A DNA stretch of 64,000 bases from an uncultured Pelagibacteraceae bacterium (GCA_902615145.1 CACMNK010000003.1:1-64000); one strand, 5' to 3'; shown: positions 20,058 to 30,295, counted from the first letter of the stretch. Program-made: numbers and translations. The notes: generated by a model from the letters alone, not told the origin.

Positions 20058-21159
20058 TGTAAACCAACAGGATTTACAGCAAGCATTAAATTACTGTCAG
20101 GGAGTTATAGAAAAAAGAGGAACATTACCAATCTTATCAAATATTCTTTTGAATGCTAATAATTCAAAACTAATTTTAACCGCAACTGATCTAGACATTA
20201 TTTTTATTCACCAAATTAATAATATCGAAGTGTTTGAGGAGGGCAAAACTACTACAACTTCTTCTATAATGTATGACATAGTAAGAAAAATTTCCTCTGG
20301 AAAAAAAATTAATTTAACTTTAAATGACAAGAATAAGTTACATCTTGAGTCAGACAAATCCACTTTCAATCTTAATTGCATAAGTGATTCGGAGTTTCCT
20401 GTAACTGATGAAAATTTTAATCAAAATGAATTTTCGATTAAATCTAAAAAATTCTTAAAATTATTAAATAAGTGTAAGTTTTCAGTTTCAAATGATGAAA
20501 CAAGGCATTATTTAAGTGGCATATACTTACACCAAACCGAGGTTGATGAAAAAAAATATTTGACAGCTGTAGCAACCGATAGCCACAGAATGTCAATTTC
20601 AAAAATAAGACTAGAAAAACAAATTGATTTTGAACCTATAATTTTACCAAAAAAGACCATTTTTCAATTATGTGCTATTTTAGATAACTATGATGGTGAA
20701 GTAAAAATTTCAAATATGAAGTCAAAAATAAAATTTGAATTAAGTAATAGCATTCTTATTTCAAAACTTATTGATGGAAAATTCCCAAATTATATACAAG
20801 TGATACCTAAAAATAATCAAAAAAAATTAGAGATCGATTTAAAATTATTTTTAAATTCAGTAGATAGAGTTGCATCAGTTTCTTTAGACAAAAAGGATGG
20901 TGTAAAATTTAGTCTAAAAAAAGATACCTTAAATCTTTCTGTTAACAATACAAACAGTGGAGATGGCAATGAGACTATTGCAACAAAATTTGAGCATGAT
21001 CTAGAAATTAGTTTCAATTCAAGGTATTTGATTGATGTAGCCTCTCAGTTAGATGGTGATAAAATTGAATTGCACTTTAATGATACCGGTTCACCTGTAC
21101 TAATTAAAGATCCAAGTGATTTTGATAGTATTTTTATTGTAATGCCAATGAAAGGCTAG
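20047..21159 (+). CDS. dnaN: DNA polymerase III beta sliding clamp
   Basis: MKFSVNQQDLQQALNYCQGVIEKRGTLPILSNILL...VATDSHRMS...SPVLIKDP...FIVMPMKG; overlaps dnaA end. Confidence 0.97.
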   Translation: MKFSVNQQDLQQALNYCQGVIEKRGTLPILSNILLNANNSKLILTATDLDIIFIHQINNIEVFEEGKTTTTSSIMYDIVRKISSGKKINLTLNDKNKLHLESDKSTFNLNCISDSEFPVTDENFNQNEFSIKSKKFLKLLNKCKFSVSNDETRHYLSGIYLHQTEVDEKKYLTAVATDSHRMSISKIRLEKQIDFEPIILPKKTIFQLCAILDNYDGEVKISNMKSKIKFELSNSILISKLIDGKFPNYIQVIPKNNQKKLEIDLKLFLNSVDRVASVSLDKKDGVKFSLKKDTLNLSVNNTNSGDGNETIATKFEHDLEISFNSRYLIDVASQLDGDKIELHFNDTGSPVLIKDPSDFDSIFIVMPMKG

Positions 21160-21857
21160 CAAATTATGTCTAGTTCATCATAAATTTTTTTTTGGAGGAC
21201 TCGTAAAAATTCCTCTTTTTGTAATCCAGGACCAATTGGCTTAAGTATTGATATAGTAATTACCTTATTAGTTTTTTTGATACCGTCTTTAGGCCATACA
21301 TAACCTGAATTAATTGCAACCGGTTGGCAGAGAATATTTAATTTTTCGTAAATTCGTGATGCTCCTTTTTTAAAGGGTGGCCGATCTTCTGGTAATACTC
21401 TTGTGGCCTGGGGAAAAATAACTATCGGTCTTTTAGAATTTTGAATTGTTTCTGAAATATCTTCAAAAAAATTAATATTATCTTTCGTAATCTTATCTCG
21501 TTTTATTGAAATAGAGCCTATTTTTTTTAAATACCATCCGAAAATAGGAATTCTCATGAGTTCATTTTTCAAAATAAACACTGGTGAATTAAAAATGGTT
21601 TGAAAAAAAAAAGTTTCAAACATTGATTGATGTGAAGAAGCGATGAAAAACTTTTCGTTACTTATCATATTATCTTTTCCTTTGATAATTATCTTGGTTG
21701 ACAGAATGATTTTCAGACAAAATTGAGACCAATAACCCATAAGTTTCCCACCAAACAAAGTAATTTTTTGTGGCAACAAAAGTGAGGGTAAAAAAATTAA
21801 TGATATAAATACAATTCCTGAAAAAAAAGAAAATGAAAATAAAAAGTTTCTTATCAT
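21156..21857 (-). CDS. 1-acyl-sn-glycerol-3-phosphate acyltransferase family protein
   Basis: SSHQSMFETFFFQTIF...FPQATRVLPEDRPPFKKGASRIYE. Confidence 0.85.
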   Translation of the reverse strand: MIRNFLFSFSFFSGIVFISLIFLPSLLLPQKITLFGGKLMGYWSQFCLKIILSTKIIIKGKDNMISNEKFFIASSHQSMFETFFFQTIFNSPVFILKNELMRIPIFGWYLKKIGSISIKRDKITKDNINFFEDISETIQNSKRPIVIFPQATRVLPEDRPPFKKGASRIYEKLNILCQPVAINSGYVWPKDGIKKTNKVITISILKPIGPGLQKEEFLRVLQKKIYDELDIIC

Positions 21858-21869
21858 ATTTAGATAACT

Positions 21870-23084
21870 TTATATTATTTCAATAAGTTTTTGTCTTTTT
21901 GAGATCACACTAGCTTTTGATTTTTTAATTAATATTTCTGCTGGTTTGGGTCTTAAATTATAATTTGAACTTAAGGATACCCCATAAGCTCCAACATCAC
22001 AAATAATTATTAAATCATTCTCCTTCAATTTTTGAAACTTTTTGTATGATCCAAATTTATCAGTGCTCTCACAAATTGGACCAACAAATTCATAAACTTT
22101 ATTTGTATAGCTATTATTCTTTATAGCTGGTTTAATTTGATGTTTTGCATCATACAAAGCTGGACGCATAAGATCATTCATAGCTGCGTCTAATATTATG
22201 AAATTTTTTTTATGTCCTTCTTTATTGTAAATTACTTTTGATATTAAAATACCTGTATTACCAATTATAGATCTACCTGGTTCTAGTATAATTTTAGATT
22301 TATTTTTTTTTAAAAAATTTTTTATACTATTGGAATATTTATCTAGATTTAAAGTTTTCTTATCATTATTGTAACTAATTCCCATTCCACCACCTAAATC
22401 AATATATTCAAAATTGAACTTGGTTTTTTTTATAATCTTATCAAGTATCTTGAGCATTTTTTCATATGGTTTTGAGTCTAAGATTTGACTTCCTATATGA
22501 ACACTTAAACACTTCAAATTTAAATTTTTTGATTTTTTTACATATCTGACAAGTGTCAGAAACTCTTTATCGGAAACTCCAAATTTATTTTCTTTTTTAC
22601 CTGTCGATATCTGGCTTAAAGTCTTTGCGTCAGTGTTTGGATTTAATCTAATTCCTACATTAACTTTAGTTTTGTACTTCCTAGCAATTTTTTCTATTTG
22701 CAAAATTTCATTCTTAGACTCTGCATTTATAAGTAAAATTTTTTTTTTAATAGCGTATTCAATTTCAACTTTAGTTTTACCAACTCCTGAAAAAACAATA
22801 TTTTTTGGTTTTATACCTGCTTTGAGGGCTTTCATTAGTTCACCAATTGAAACAACATCAGCACCCAAACCTTGTTTATTAATTTCGCGTAAGAGATTTG
22901 TATTGGGATTTGATTTTACAGAAAAGCATATAATCGGATCAATTTTTTTAAAATTATTTTTCAAATTCCTTATGTTATTCGTTAGTTTATTTAATGAATA
23001 ACAATAAAGTGGAGTTCCAAATTTCTCCGCTAAATATGATGCTTTAATATCCTCAACAAAAAAATTTTTATTTACATATTTCAT
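21870..23084 (-). CDS. lysA: Diaminopimelate decarboxylase
   Basis: FGTPLYCYSLNKL...CFSVKSNPNTNLL...VGIRLNPNTDAKT...SVHIGSQI...EPGRSIIGNTG...GAYGVSLSSNYN. Confidence 0.96.
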   Translation of the reverse strand: MKYVNKNFFVEDIKASYLAEKFGTPLYCYSLNKLTNNIRNLKNNFKKIDPIICFSVKSNPNTNLLREINKQGLGADVVSIGELMKALKAGIKPKNIVFSGVGKTKVEIEYAIKKKILLINAESKNEILQIEKIARKYKTKVNVGIRLNPNTDAKTLSQISTGKKENKFGVSDKEFLTLVRYVKKSKNLNLKCLSVHIGSQILDSKPYEKMLKILDKIIKKTKFNFEYIDLGGGMGISYNNDKKTLNLDKYSNSIKNFLKKNKSKIILEPGRSIIGNTGILISKVIYNKEGHKKNFIILDAAMNDLMRPALYDAKHQIKPAIKNNSYTNKVYEFVGPICESTDKFGSYKKFQKLKENDLIIICDVGAYGVSLSSNYNLRPKPAEILIKKSKASVISKRQKLIEII

Positions 23085-23206
23085 GAATATTTTGTAACAT
23101 AATAAGGTATTTTGGAATTTGGTTCTTTATAGGTAGGATCTCCCCGTTTTCCACAAGACATTACTAGTAGGCAAAGTATCAATAAAAGATAAAATTTTTT
23201 CATCAT
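23081..23206 (-). CDS. 41-aa lipoprotein, LptM/YifL-like, between argH and lysA; absent from the ORF track
   Basis: Manual translation: MMKKFYLLLILCLLVMSCGKRGDPTYKEPNSKIPYYVTKYS*; lipobox and CG-x-x-GD-P motif; overlaps argH stop and lysA start. Confidence 0.8.
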   Translation of the reverse strand: MMKKFYLLLILCLLVMSCGKRGDPTYKEPNSKIPYYVTKYS

Positions 23207-24594
23207 AATTGTTTCTTATATTTTATTATCATTTTTTTAATATTATCAAAAGCAGTTCCTCCATAAGATTTCTTTGAATTTACAGAATTTTTTAAATCGA
23301 ATACTTTTAAAACATCTTCTGTCAAATTTGGCTCAATTTTTTTTAAATCATATAATGTTAACTCATCTAATTTTTTTTTTCTTTTCTCGGCCATATTTAT
23401 GATTGCAGCTGTTTTTTGATAAGCTTCTCTAAAAGATTTAGAATGATTTTTAACAATATAGTCAGCTAAATCAGTCGCAGTAATATAACCATTGTTAGCC
23501 AACTCTAACATTTTTTTTTTATTTGGACTAAAATTATTTAAAATTTCGTCAAGAATTTTTAAACAGCTTTCTAAAGTATCATTTGTTTTAAAGATTATCT
23601 CTTTATCTTCTTGAAGATCTTTATAATAAGATAGTGGTAAACCTTTAAGCACAGTTAACATTGAAAATAAATTGCCGTACATCCCTCCTGTCTTGCCTCT
23701 CAAAAATTCTAGCATGTCTGGATTTTTTTTCTGAGGCATTATGGAAGATCCTGTTACAACTTTATCTGATAGATTTATTAAGTTAAAACCTTCAGAGTTC
23801 CAAATTATTAATTCCTCAGCTATTCTGGATATATGCATTGCACATACAGAACAACTATATAAAAAGTCTAAGACAAAATCTCTGTCCGATACCGTATCTA
23901 CTGAATTGTTAGTAGGGTTTTTAAAACCTAATTTTTTGGTCGTAAGTTTTCTATCTATGTTAAAGGAAGTCCCCGTTAATGCGCATACACCAAGAGGGTT
24001 TTCATTAAGACTTTCCAAATTATTTAAAAATCTTTTTCTATCCCTTGTAAACATTTCAACATAAGACATTAAGTAATGACCTAAAGATAAAGCTTGAGCG
24101 TTTTTAAGGTGAGTGAAACCTGGCATAATAGTTTTAATATTTTTTTCTGCAATCTTAAGATTGGTTTTAATTAATTTTTTTAAATTTAAGTCTATATTTT
24201 GAGTTGCTGATTTCATCCATATCTTTAAATCTGTAATAACTTGATCATTTCTAGATCTGGCAGTATGAATGTAGCCTGCATCGTCACCTATCAGTTGTGT
24301 GAGTCTTTTTTCTATATTCATATGAATATCCTCAAATTCTTTATTAAATTCAAATTTTTTATTCAGTATTTCTTTTTCAATTTTATTAAGTCCATAAATA
24401 ATTTTGTTTTTAATTTTAAAAGAGATAATTTTTTGTTTAAAAAGCATTTCTACGTGAGCGATAGATCCGATTATATCTTCTTTGAAAAGTTTTTTATCAA
24501 TGTTAATTGAGCCCCCATATCTTTTATACAGAGCAGATGTCTTTGCTTTTATTCTGCTATCCCAAATTGCCTTATTGTTTTTATTTTTTACCAT
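23203..24594 (-). CDS. argH: Argininosuccinate lyase
   Basis: DDAGYIHTARSRNDQVITDLKIWMK...GSSIMPQKKNPDMLEFLRGKTG. Confidence 0.97.
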   Translation of the reverse strand: MVKNKNNKAIWDSRIKAKTSALYKRYGGSINIDKKLFKEDIIGSIAHVEMLFKQKIISFKIKNKIIYGLNKIEKEILNKKFEFNKEFEDIHMNIEKRLTQLIGDDAGYIHTARSRNDQVITDLKIWMKSATQNIDLNLKKLIKTNLKIAEKNIKTIMPGFTHLKNAQALSLGHYLMSYVEMFTRDRKRFLNNLESLNENPLGVCALTGTSFNIDRKLTTKKLGFKNPTNNSVDTVSDRDFVLDFLYSCSVCAMHISRIAEELIIWNSEGFNLINLSDKVVTGSSIMPQKKNPDMLEFLRGKTGGMYGNLFSMLTVLKGLPLSYYKDLQEDKEIIFKTNDTLESCLKILDEILNNFSPNKKKMLELANNGYITATDLADYIVKNHSKSFREAYQKTAAIINMAEKRKKKLDELTLYDLKKIEPNLTEDVLKVFDLKNSVNSKKSYGGTAFDNIKKMIIKYKKQL

Positions 24595-24618
24595 GCTAAT
24601 TATTTATACCTTTTTAAT

Positions 24619-25128
24619 ATGAGATTTTTAGTAATATTTATATTTTTAATTTCAAATACATTTGCAAATGAAACTCCGAATATTAAAAACCTTATAATTA
24701 ATAAAGAATTAAAAGATTATACAAATTTAACCGTTTTAGATGATCAAAATAATCAACTGAATTTAAGTGATTATAAAGGAAACATTTTATTGCTTAATTT
24801 TTGGGCAACCTGGTGTGCTCCTTGCAAAGAAGAAATGCCATCGTTAGATTTATTGAAATCAAACAAAGATTTAAATAACCTTAAAATATTTCCTGTAAAT
24901 GTCGGACAGGATAATGTTAAAAAAGCTGAAAAATTTTTTGATGATATGAATATTAAAAATTTAAATTTATATTTTGACGAAAATATAAATTTAACAAAAA
25001 AGTTTGCTTTAAGAGGAATTCCAACTACAATTTTATTAAATAAAAACGGAAAAGAATTTGCTAGAGTTATTGGTTCATTAGATTTTAATGAAAAGAATTT
25101 TATTGAGTGGCTAAAACTTTATAATTAG
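24619..25128 (+). CDS. TlpA/ResA-like thiol-disulfide oxidoreductase
   Basis: Signal peptide; NFWATWCAPCKEEMPSLDLL...RGIPTTILLNKNG. Confidence 0.9.
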   Translation: MRFLVIFIFLISNTFANETPNIKNLIINKELKDYTNLTVLDDQNNQLNLSDYKGNILLLNFWATWCAPCKEEMPSLDLLKSNKDLNNLKIFPVNVGQDNVKKAEKFFDDMNIKNLNLYFDENINLTKKFALRGIPTTILLNKNGKEFARVIGSLDFNEKNFIEWLKLYN

Positions 25129-25328
25129 TTTTTAAAAAAATACGCAAAGCCCACTAATACGATAATAGCAATAAATTGTAATATTACTCTCAACTGCATT
25201 AATTTATTTGAGTATTTTTTACTAGTCTCTCCTCCTTTAAACAAAGTTCCAATTCCAAGTATAAGGACTATTCCTACAACTATTAGTAGCGCTATTGAGA
25301 GCACTTTTAAAATTATTCCAGAAATCAT
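25125..25328 (-). CDS. Twin transmembrane protein, HIG1-like domain
   Basis: Two TM segments with SNKLMQLRVILQFIAIIVL. Confidence 0.7.
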   Translation of the reverse strand: MISGIILKVLSIALLIVVGIVLILGIGTLFKGGETSKKYSNKLMQLRVILQFIAIIVLVGFAYFFKN

Positions 25329-25377
25329 TTACTTATTGTAGGGTGTTTTTAAAATAAAAAAACATTAATTATAAACT

Positions 25378-26037
25378 ATGACATTTTGTCTTGACGCCAT
25401 AATATTGAAACCTGAAAAGGGTTTAGAAATTGAGAATGCAATAATTTTACTTCATGGGTATGGGGGTGATGGTCAAGATATTAGTATGCTATCTTTAGGC
25501 TGGAAACGTCATTTGCCAAATACAGTTTTTATTTGTCCAAACGGTCATGAAAAATGTGCAATAAATCCTACAGGTTATCAGTGGTTTGATTTGTCAAAGG
25601 ACGACCCAGAATATATTTTAAATGAGTCCAAAAAAGCAGAAACTAAACTAAATAAATTTATAAATGAAATAAAAAATGAGTTTAACTTACAGAATAATAA
25701 AATTTGTTTATCCGGTTTTAGCCAAGGGTGTATGATGTCATTAAACTTAGGCTTAATTTCTGATCAAAGATATAGATGTATAGTAGGTTTTTCAGGAAAA
25801 ATAATTAATCAAGAATATTTGATGAGAAAAAAAAATGTTGAAGCGGATATTTTGATGATTCATGGTGACGCAGATGAAATAGTTCCACCTAACTTTCTGC
25901 TTGAAGCTGAGGATTTTTTTATTAGGAATAGTGTTAATGTTGAAACACGACTTATAAAAAATTGTGGGCATCATATCCCAGTAGAAGCTTCAAGCATAGG
26001 ATTAAAGTATATTTTAGAAAAATTTAATAATCGCTAA
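25378..26037 (+). CDS. Phospholipase/carboxylesterase family alpha/beta hydrolase
   Basis: LLHGYGGDGQDI...CLSGFSQGCMMSLNLG...IHGDADEIVP...CGHHIP. Confidence 0.88.
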   Translation: MTFCLDAIILKPEKGLEIENAIILLHGYGGDGQDISMLSLGWKRHLPNTVFICPNGHEKCAINPTGYQWFDLSKDDPEYILNESKKAETKLNKFINEIKNEFNLQNNKICLSGFSQGCMMSLNLGLISDQRYRCIVGFSGKIINQEYLMRKKNVEADILMIHGDADEIVPPNFLLEAEDFFIRNSVNVETRLIKNCGHHIPVEASSIGLKYILEKFNNR

Positions 26038-26074
26038 TTATTGAAATAATTTTTAATTAAGTTACTATTATTTT

Positions 26075-26644
26075 ATGAATGATTTTATTGAACAAAATGC
26101 TTCATTAGAAAAATGCCCTGCATTAGTTTTAAATGCAGATTATAGGCCGCTAAGCTACTATCCTTTATCACTGTGGTCTTGGCAAGATACTGTTAAATCG
26201 GTATTTTTAGATAGAGTTATTATAGTAAGTAGTTATGATAGAATAATTAGGAGCCCATCTTTCAATATGCAGCTTCCAAGTGTTATTGCTTTAAAAAATT
26301 ATATTGTACCCCAAACTAAACCAAGTTTTACAAGATTTAACGTTTTTTTAAGAGATAAATTTTCTTGTCAATATTGTGGTAGTGGTGAGGAGCTAACCTT
26401 TGATCATTTATTGCCAAGATCTAAAGGGGGAGAAACAAATTGGGATAATGTTGTAACAGCTTGTTCAGAATGTAATGTCAAAAAGGGTGGTAAACTTTTA
26501 AAAACATCAGGAATGAAGTTAAGTCAGTACCCTTATCAGCCCTCAACAGAAGATCTACATCGCAATGGAAAAAATTTTCCTCCAAATTATTTACATAAAA
26601 GTTGGATGGATTATTTGTATTGGGATGTTGAGCTTGAGGCTTGA
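26075..26644 (+). CDS. HNH endonuclease family protein
   Basis: CQYCGSGEELTFDHLLPRSKGGETNWDNVVTACSECNVKKGG. Confidence 0.9.
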   Translation: MNDFIEQNASLEKCPALVLNADYRPLSYYPLSLWSWQDTVKSVFLDRVIIVSSYDRIIRSPSFNMQLPSVIALKNYIVPQTKPSFTRFNVFLRDKFSCQYCGSGEELTFDHLLPRSKGGETNWDNVVTACSECNVKKGGKLLKTSGMKLSQYPYQPSTEDLHRNGKNFPPNYLHKSWMDYLYWDVELEA

Positions 26645-26647
26645 TCT

Positions 26648-27178
26648 CTAAACTTTTTCTGAAATACGAATAGCTATTTTCGAACCTGTTTTAATTATTT
26701 TGTCCATAATTGAGTAAAAACCTTTTTTTGATGCACCCTCCTCATAAGCTATATCTTTATGATCTAGCTCATCTTGTCTAAATTTAGTTATTTTTTTTTT
26801 CAACTCTTTTTCTTCTGGACCTAATTGATTAATTTGATCTAAATAATGTTTGTCGATTACTTCTTCAACTGATGCAGTACATAACATTGCTGCTTTTTTT
26901 CCTAATAGAGTTGAACCAAATCCTAAACCTATACCTAATAAGTCCCACAAAGGTAAAAATTTGGTAGGTCTAATATTTCTTTTTCTTATTTCATTTTCAA
27001 AAAATTGACAATGTTCTATCTCATGCTCTTTCATGTCTTCTATTGTCTTTTTCAGATTCTCGTTTTTGACAATAGTATTTAGAGCTAACAGCTGACCTTC
27101 ATAAATTTTGACAGCCCCTCTTTCACCTGCATGGTCAACTCTTATAAACTCTTCAACTTTATTACTTGTTTTTTTCAT
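26648..27178 (-). CDS. coq7: Coq7-type demethoxyubiquinone hydroxylase
   Basis: RVDHAGERGAVKIYEGQLL...EHEIEHCQFFENEI...ASVEEVIDKHYLDQI...FRQDELDHKDIAYEEGA. Confidence 0.93.
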   Translation of the reverse strand: MKKTSNKVEEFIRVDHAGERGAVKIYEGQLLALNTIVKNENLKKTIEDMKEHEIEHCQFFENEIRKRNIRPTKFLPLWDLLGIGLGFGSTLLGKKAAMLCTASVEEVIDKHYLDQINQLGPEEKELKKKITKFRQDELDHKDIAYEEGASKKGFYSIMDKIIKTGSKIAIRISEKV

Positions 27179-27647
27179 ATTTAATAAAAATTTTAATGAG
27201 GGTTATAATAAATAACAAATTTAATACAACATTAATACTTGTTAAAGAAAGCCCAAAAACCCTAAATGTCACATCCTTACAGCTTATGGTTTTTTTACTC
27301 AACTCTTTAAGTAAATCTTCTTTAGTTATATTTTCTGTAAAACTCCTCGCGTTACATACAGTTGATTCCTCAAAAAAACCTTGCTCAATCCCATAATGGT
27401 AAATAGAAATTGTAAATGAAAAGGCAAAGGTAAGAATTAACAACAAAGTTAAAAATTTTTGATTTTTCTTTATGATAAAAATTATTGCAATTAAGATTAT
27501 ACTTATCCCATAAGGAATTCTTTCAATAATGCATAAATTACATGGTTGATGTCCTAAAATATGTTCTACGAAATACGCAAAAATTAATGCAGTAAAGCTA
27601 ATAATTAAAATAATTTTTAGGTAGAATTCATTTTTTAAATCAAACAT
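27162..27647 (-). CDS. dsbB: Disulfide bond formation protein DsbB
   Basis: ILGHQPCNLCIIERIPY...Cys pair (TVCNAR...ISCKDV) and multiple TM segments. Confidence 0.85.
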   Translation of the reverse strand: MFDLKNEFYLKIILIISFTALIFAYFVEHILGHQPCNLCIIERIPYGISIILIAIIFIIKKNQKFLTLLLILTFAFSFTISIYHYGIEQGFFEESTVCNARSFTENITKEDLLKELSKKTISCKDVTFRVFGLSLTSINVVLNLLFIITLIKIFIKYEKNK

Positions 27648-28245
27648 AAAATTTTATAATTAGATAAATCAATAAGCCAATTATGACAATTAATAATCCA
27701 ATTATTGTAAACCATTTTGACCCGTGCTTTTCCATAAATTCAGTAAATAAATTCCCAAATTTATAAGAGAGGTATGAGACTATAAAAAATCTCAACCCTC
27801 TTGAAACCAAACTAATAAAGATGAATATAAAAAAATTAAAACTTATTAGGCCACTTGCAATGGTAAAAACTTTATAGGGAAGAGGTGTAAATCCTGCTAA
27901 AAAAAGTATACCTAGCCAAGCATAAAAACCATCACTATTAACTAAATTTTCTTTGATATTTGATAATTTATTTTCATATCCATAAAAACTCATAATTTGT
28001 GATCCAAAATCAAAAAAGAAAGCACCAATTAAATAACCTAACATACCACCCATAACAGAAAAAATCGTTGTTATAAGAAAGATTTTGATAAAATCATTCT
28101 TTTTTGAGATCACCATTGGTATGACCATAATGTCAGGAGGAATTGGAAAAAAAGAACTTTCAACAAAAGATACAATTGCTAAGTAATATTTTGAACTTTT
28201 GTGTGCCGCTAAATCTAAACACTTTTTATAAAGATTATTAAACAT
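27640..28245 (-). CDS. YqaA/DedA family membrane protein
   Basis: FVESSFFPIPPDIMVIPMV...FLAGFTPLPYKVFTIASGL. Confidence 0.85.
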   Translation of the reverse strand: MFNNLYKKCLDLAAHKSSKYYLAIVSFVESSFFPIPPDIMVIPMVISKKNDFIKIFLITTIFSVMGGMLGYLIGAFFFDFGSQIMSFYGYENKLSNIKENLVNSDGFYAWLGILFLAGFTPLPYKVFTIASGLISFNFFIFIFISLVSRGLRFFIVSYLSYKFGNLFTEFMEKHGSKWFTIIGLLIVIIGLLIYLIIKFYV

Positions 28246-28304
28246 TTTTTGGTTTTAATATAATTTTAGTTCTTATACTATTTAATAAATTATTAAACAA
28301 TTAC

Positions 28305-28389
28305 GGGCGAATGGCGGAACTGGTAGACGCGCACGACTCAAAATCGTGTTTCGCAAGAAGTGAGAGTTCGATTCTCTCTTCGCCCACCA
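28305..28389 (+). tRNA. tRNA-Leu (anticodon CAA), CCA encoded
   Basis: GGGCGAA...TTCGCCC-A-CCA acceptor; anticodon arm CACGA-CTCAAAA-TCGTG; GTTCGATTC T-loop; long variable arm. Confidence 0.95.
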
Positions 28390-28393
28390 TGTT

Positions 28394-30139
28394 ATGGAAC
28401 TAAAACATATAAATAGTTTAGTAGAACTTTTTTTTAGAAAATCAGAGGAAAATATTCCAAAAAAATACAGTTTAAACGAGCCAGCGTTTTTAACAAATCT
28501 CAAACCTAAAGACCATGAATTAGTTAAATTAAGAGAGCCAACTTCGTATTCTTGGAGATTGATAGACGGGTATATAAGAATATTATCTAATTATCTAAAA
28601 AAAAAAATTTCTAAAGGTGATAGATGTATATTACTTTCAGAAAATAGACCAGAATGGTTAGTTTCTGATTTATCAATTATGAATGCAGGTGGAGTAACAG
28701 TACCTTTATTTACTACTTACTCTGATAAAGATTATGAATATATAATTAAAGACTGTTCGCCAAAAGTTTGTATTGTTTCTAATCAAGAACAATTTGATAA
28801 GATCAAGAAATATATTACTAAAGAAATAAAACTTATATCAATAGATGGAATTAATGAAGAGGCAGATCTTTTTCATAATATCTTTACTAATTATCAAAAT
28901 AATTTGATCGATGAAAACTTTAAGACTCTACATTCTGTTAATTCTGATTTAAAACGAAATGATCTTGCATGTATTATCTATACATCTGGAACGACTGGAA
29001 ACCCAAAAGGAGTAATGTTGAGTCATGGAGGAATTTTATCCAATTGCGAAGGAGCATTAGATATTTTAGTACCTTTATTTAAAAATGAAAAACCAGTCTT
29101 TCTAACGTGGTTACCATTATCTCATTCATATGAACATACGGTTCAATTTGTTCAAATTTCACTTGGAGCAAAAGTTTATTATGCTGAAAGTCTGGAAAAA
29201 TTATTATCTAATATGTCAGTTGCAAAACCAACAATAATGACAGCAGTCCCTAGATTTTATCAAAATTTATACAGTAAAATTTATATGAATTTCACAAAAC
29301 AAAAAGGTCTTAAGAAGAAGCTGATTTCATCTACTATTTCACTTGGGATTAAAAAACTAAATAAAAGTAAATTTAGTTTGAAAGAAAATTTTATTAATTT
29401 TTTGTGTGAAAAATTGGTAAGAAGAAAAATTAAGAATCAATTTGGGGGTAAATTAAAGGCTTTTGTTTCTGGAGGGGGTGCCTTAGATCAAAAAATTGGT
29501 GAATTTTTGAATTCTATAGGATTACCAACTTTGCAAGGATATGGATTAACTGAAGCCTCTCCTGTTGTTAGTTGTAATATTCCTGAAAAAATTAAGATCG
29601 AAACAGTGGGTCCCCCTTTCAAAACTAATCAAGTAAAAATTGCTGAAGATGGTGAGATCCTAGTTAAAGGTGAAAACATTATGCTAGGTTACTGGAATAA
29701 AAAGAAAGAAACAGATGAAGTAATTAAAGATGGCTGGTTACATACTGGGGACATAGGTGAAATTACAAAAGAAGGAAATTTAAAAATAACAGATAGAAAA
29801 AAAGAAATAATCGTCAATCTTGGTGGAGATAACATATCACCTTCCAAGATTGAAAATTTATTATGTTTAAATGAAAAAATTAAACAAAGTTTTGTATATG
29901 GAGATAAAAAAACATATCTAGTTGCATTGATTGTGAGTGAAAGTAGTGAAAATAAGAAAGAAATTGAAATTTATTTGGAAGATTTAAATAAAACTTTATC
30001 ATTAGTAGAAAAAGTAAAAAAATTCACATTAATAAAAGAAGAATTTACAATTGAAAATGGAATGTTAACACCAACTTTGAAATTAAAAAGAAAAAAAATT
30101 TTAGAAAGATATAAAGAAGATTTAGAAAAACTTTATTAA
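28394..30139 (+). CDS. Long-chain acyl-CoA synthetase (AMP-forming)
   Basis: ACIIYTSGTTGNPKGVMLSHGG...LQGYGLTEASPVVSCN...GWLHTGDIGEI...TDRKKEIIVNLGGDNISPSKIE. Confidence 0.92.
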   Translation: MELKHINSLVELFFRKSEENIPKKYSLNEPAFLTNLKPKDHELVKLREPTSYSWRLIDGYIRILSNYLKKKISKGDRCILLSENRPEWLVSDLSIMNAGGVTVPLFTTYSDKDYEYIIKDCSPKVCIVSNQEQFDKIKKYITKEIKLISIDGINEEADLFHNIFTNYQNNLIDENFKTLHSVNSDLKRNDLACIIYTSGTTGNPKGVMLSHGGILSNCEGALDILVPLFKNEKPVFLTWLPLSHSYEHTVQFVQISLGAKVYYAESLEKLLSNMSVAKPTIMTAVPRFYQNLYSKIYMNFTKQKGLKKKLISSTISLGIKKLNKSKFSLKENFINFLCEKLVRRKIKNQFGGKLKAFVSGGGALDQKIGEFLNSIGLPTLQGYGLTEASPVVSCNIPEKIKIETVGPPFKTNQVKIAEDGEILVKGENIMLGYWNKKKETDEVIKDGWLHTGDIGEITKEGNLKITDRKKEIIVNLGGDNISPSKIENLLCLNEKIKQSFVYGDKKTYLVALIVSESSENKKEIEIYLEDLNKTLSLVEKVKKFTLIKEEFTIENGMLTPTLKLKRKKILERYKEDLEKLY

Positions 30140-30257
30140 TTAAAGTAAAAAATTTGATTATTAAGCGCATAAACATTAACTTTTTTATACATTAAAATTA
30201 TAAAAATATTTTTGAATTTAAAAAATTTTTATAAAAATTTTAACTTCAATTAAAGAA

Positions 30258-30286
30258 TTGACATAACGTGTATAAAAAAATAAAAA
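30258..30286 (+). promoter_or_regulatory. Sigma70-type promoter candidate (TTGACA, N17, TAAAAT) for the polybasic micro-ORF
   Basis: TTGACA 30258-30263, 17-bp spacer, TAAAAT 30281-30286. Confidence 0.6.
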
Positions 30287-30295
30287 TAAGTAATT

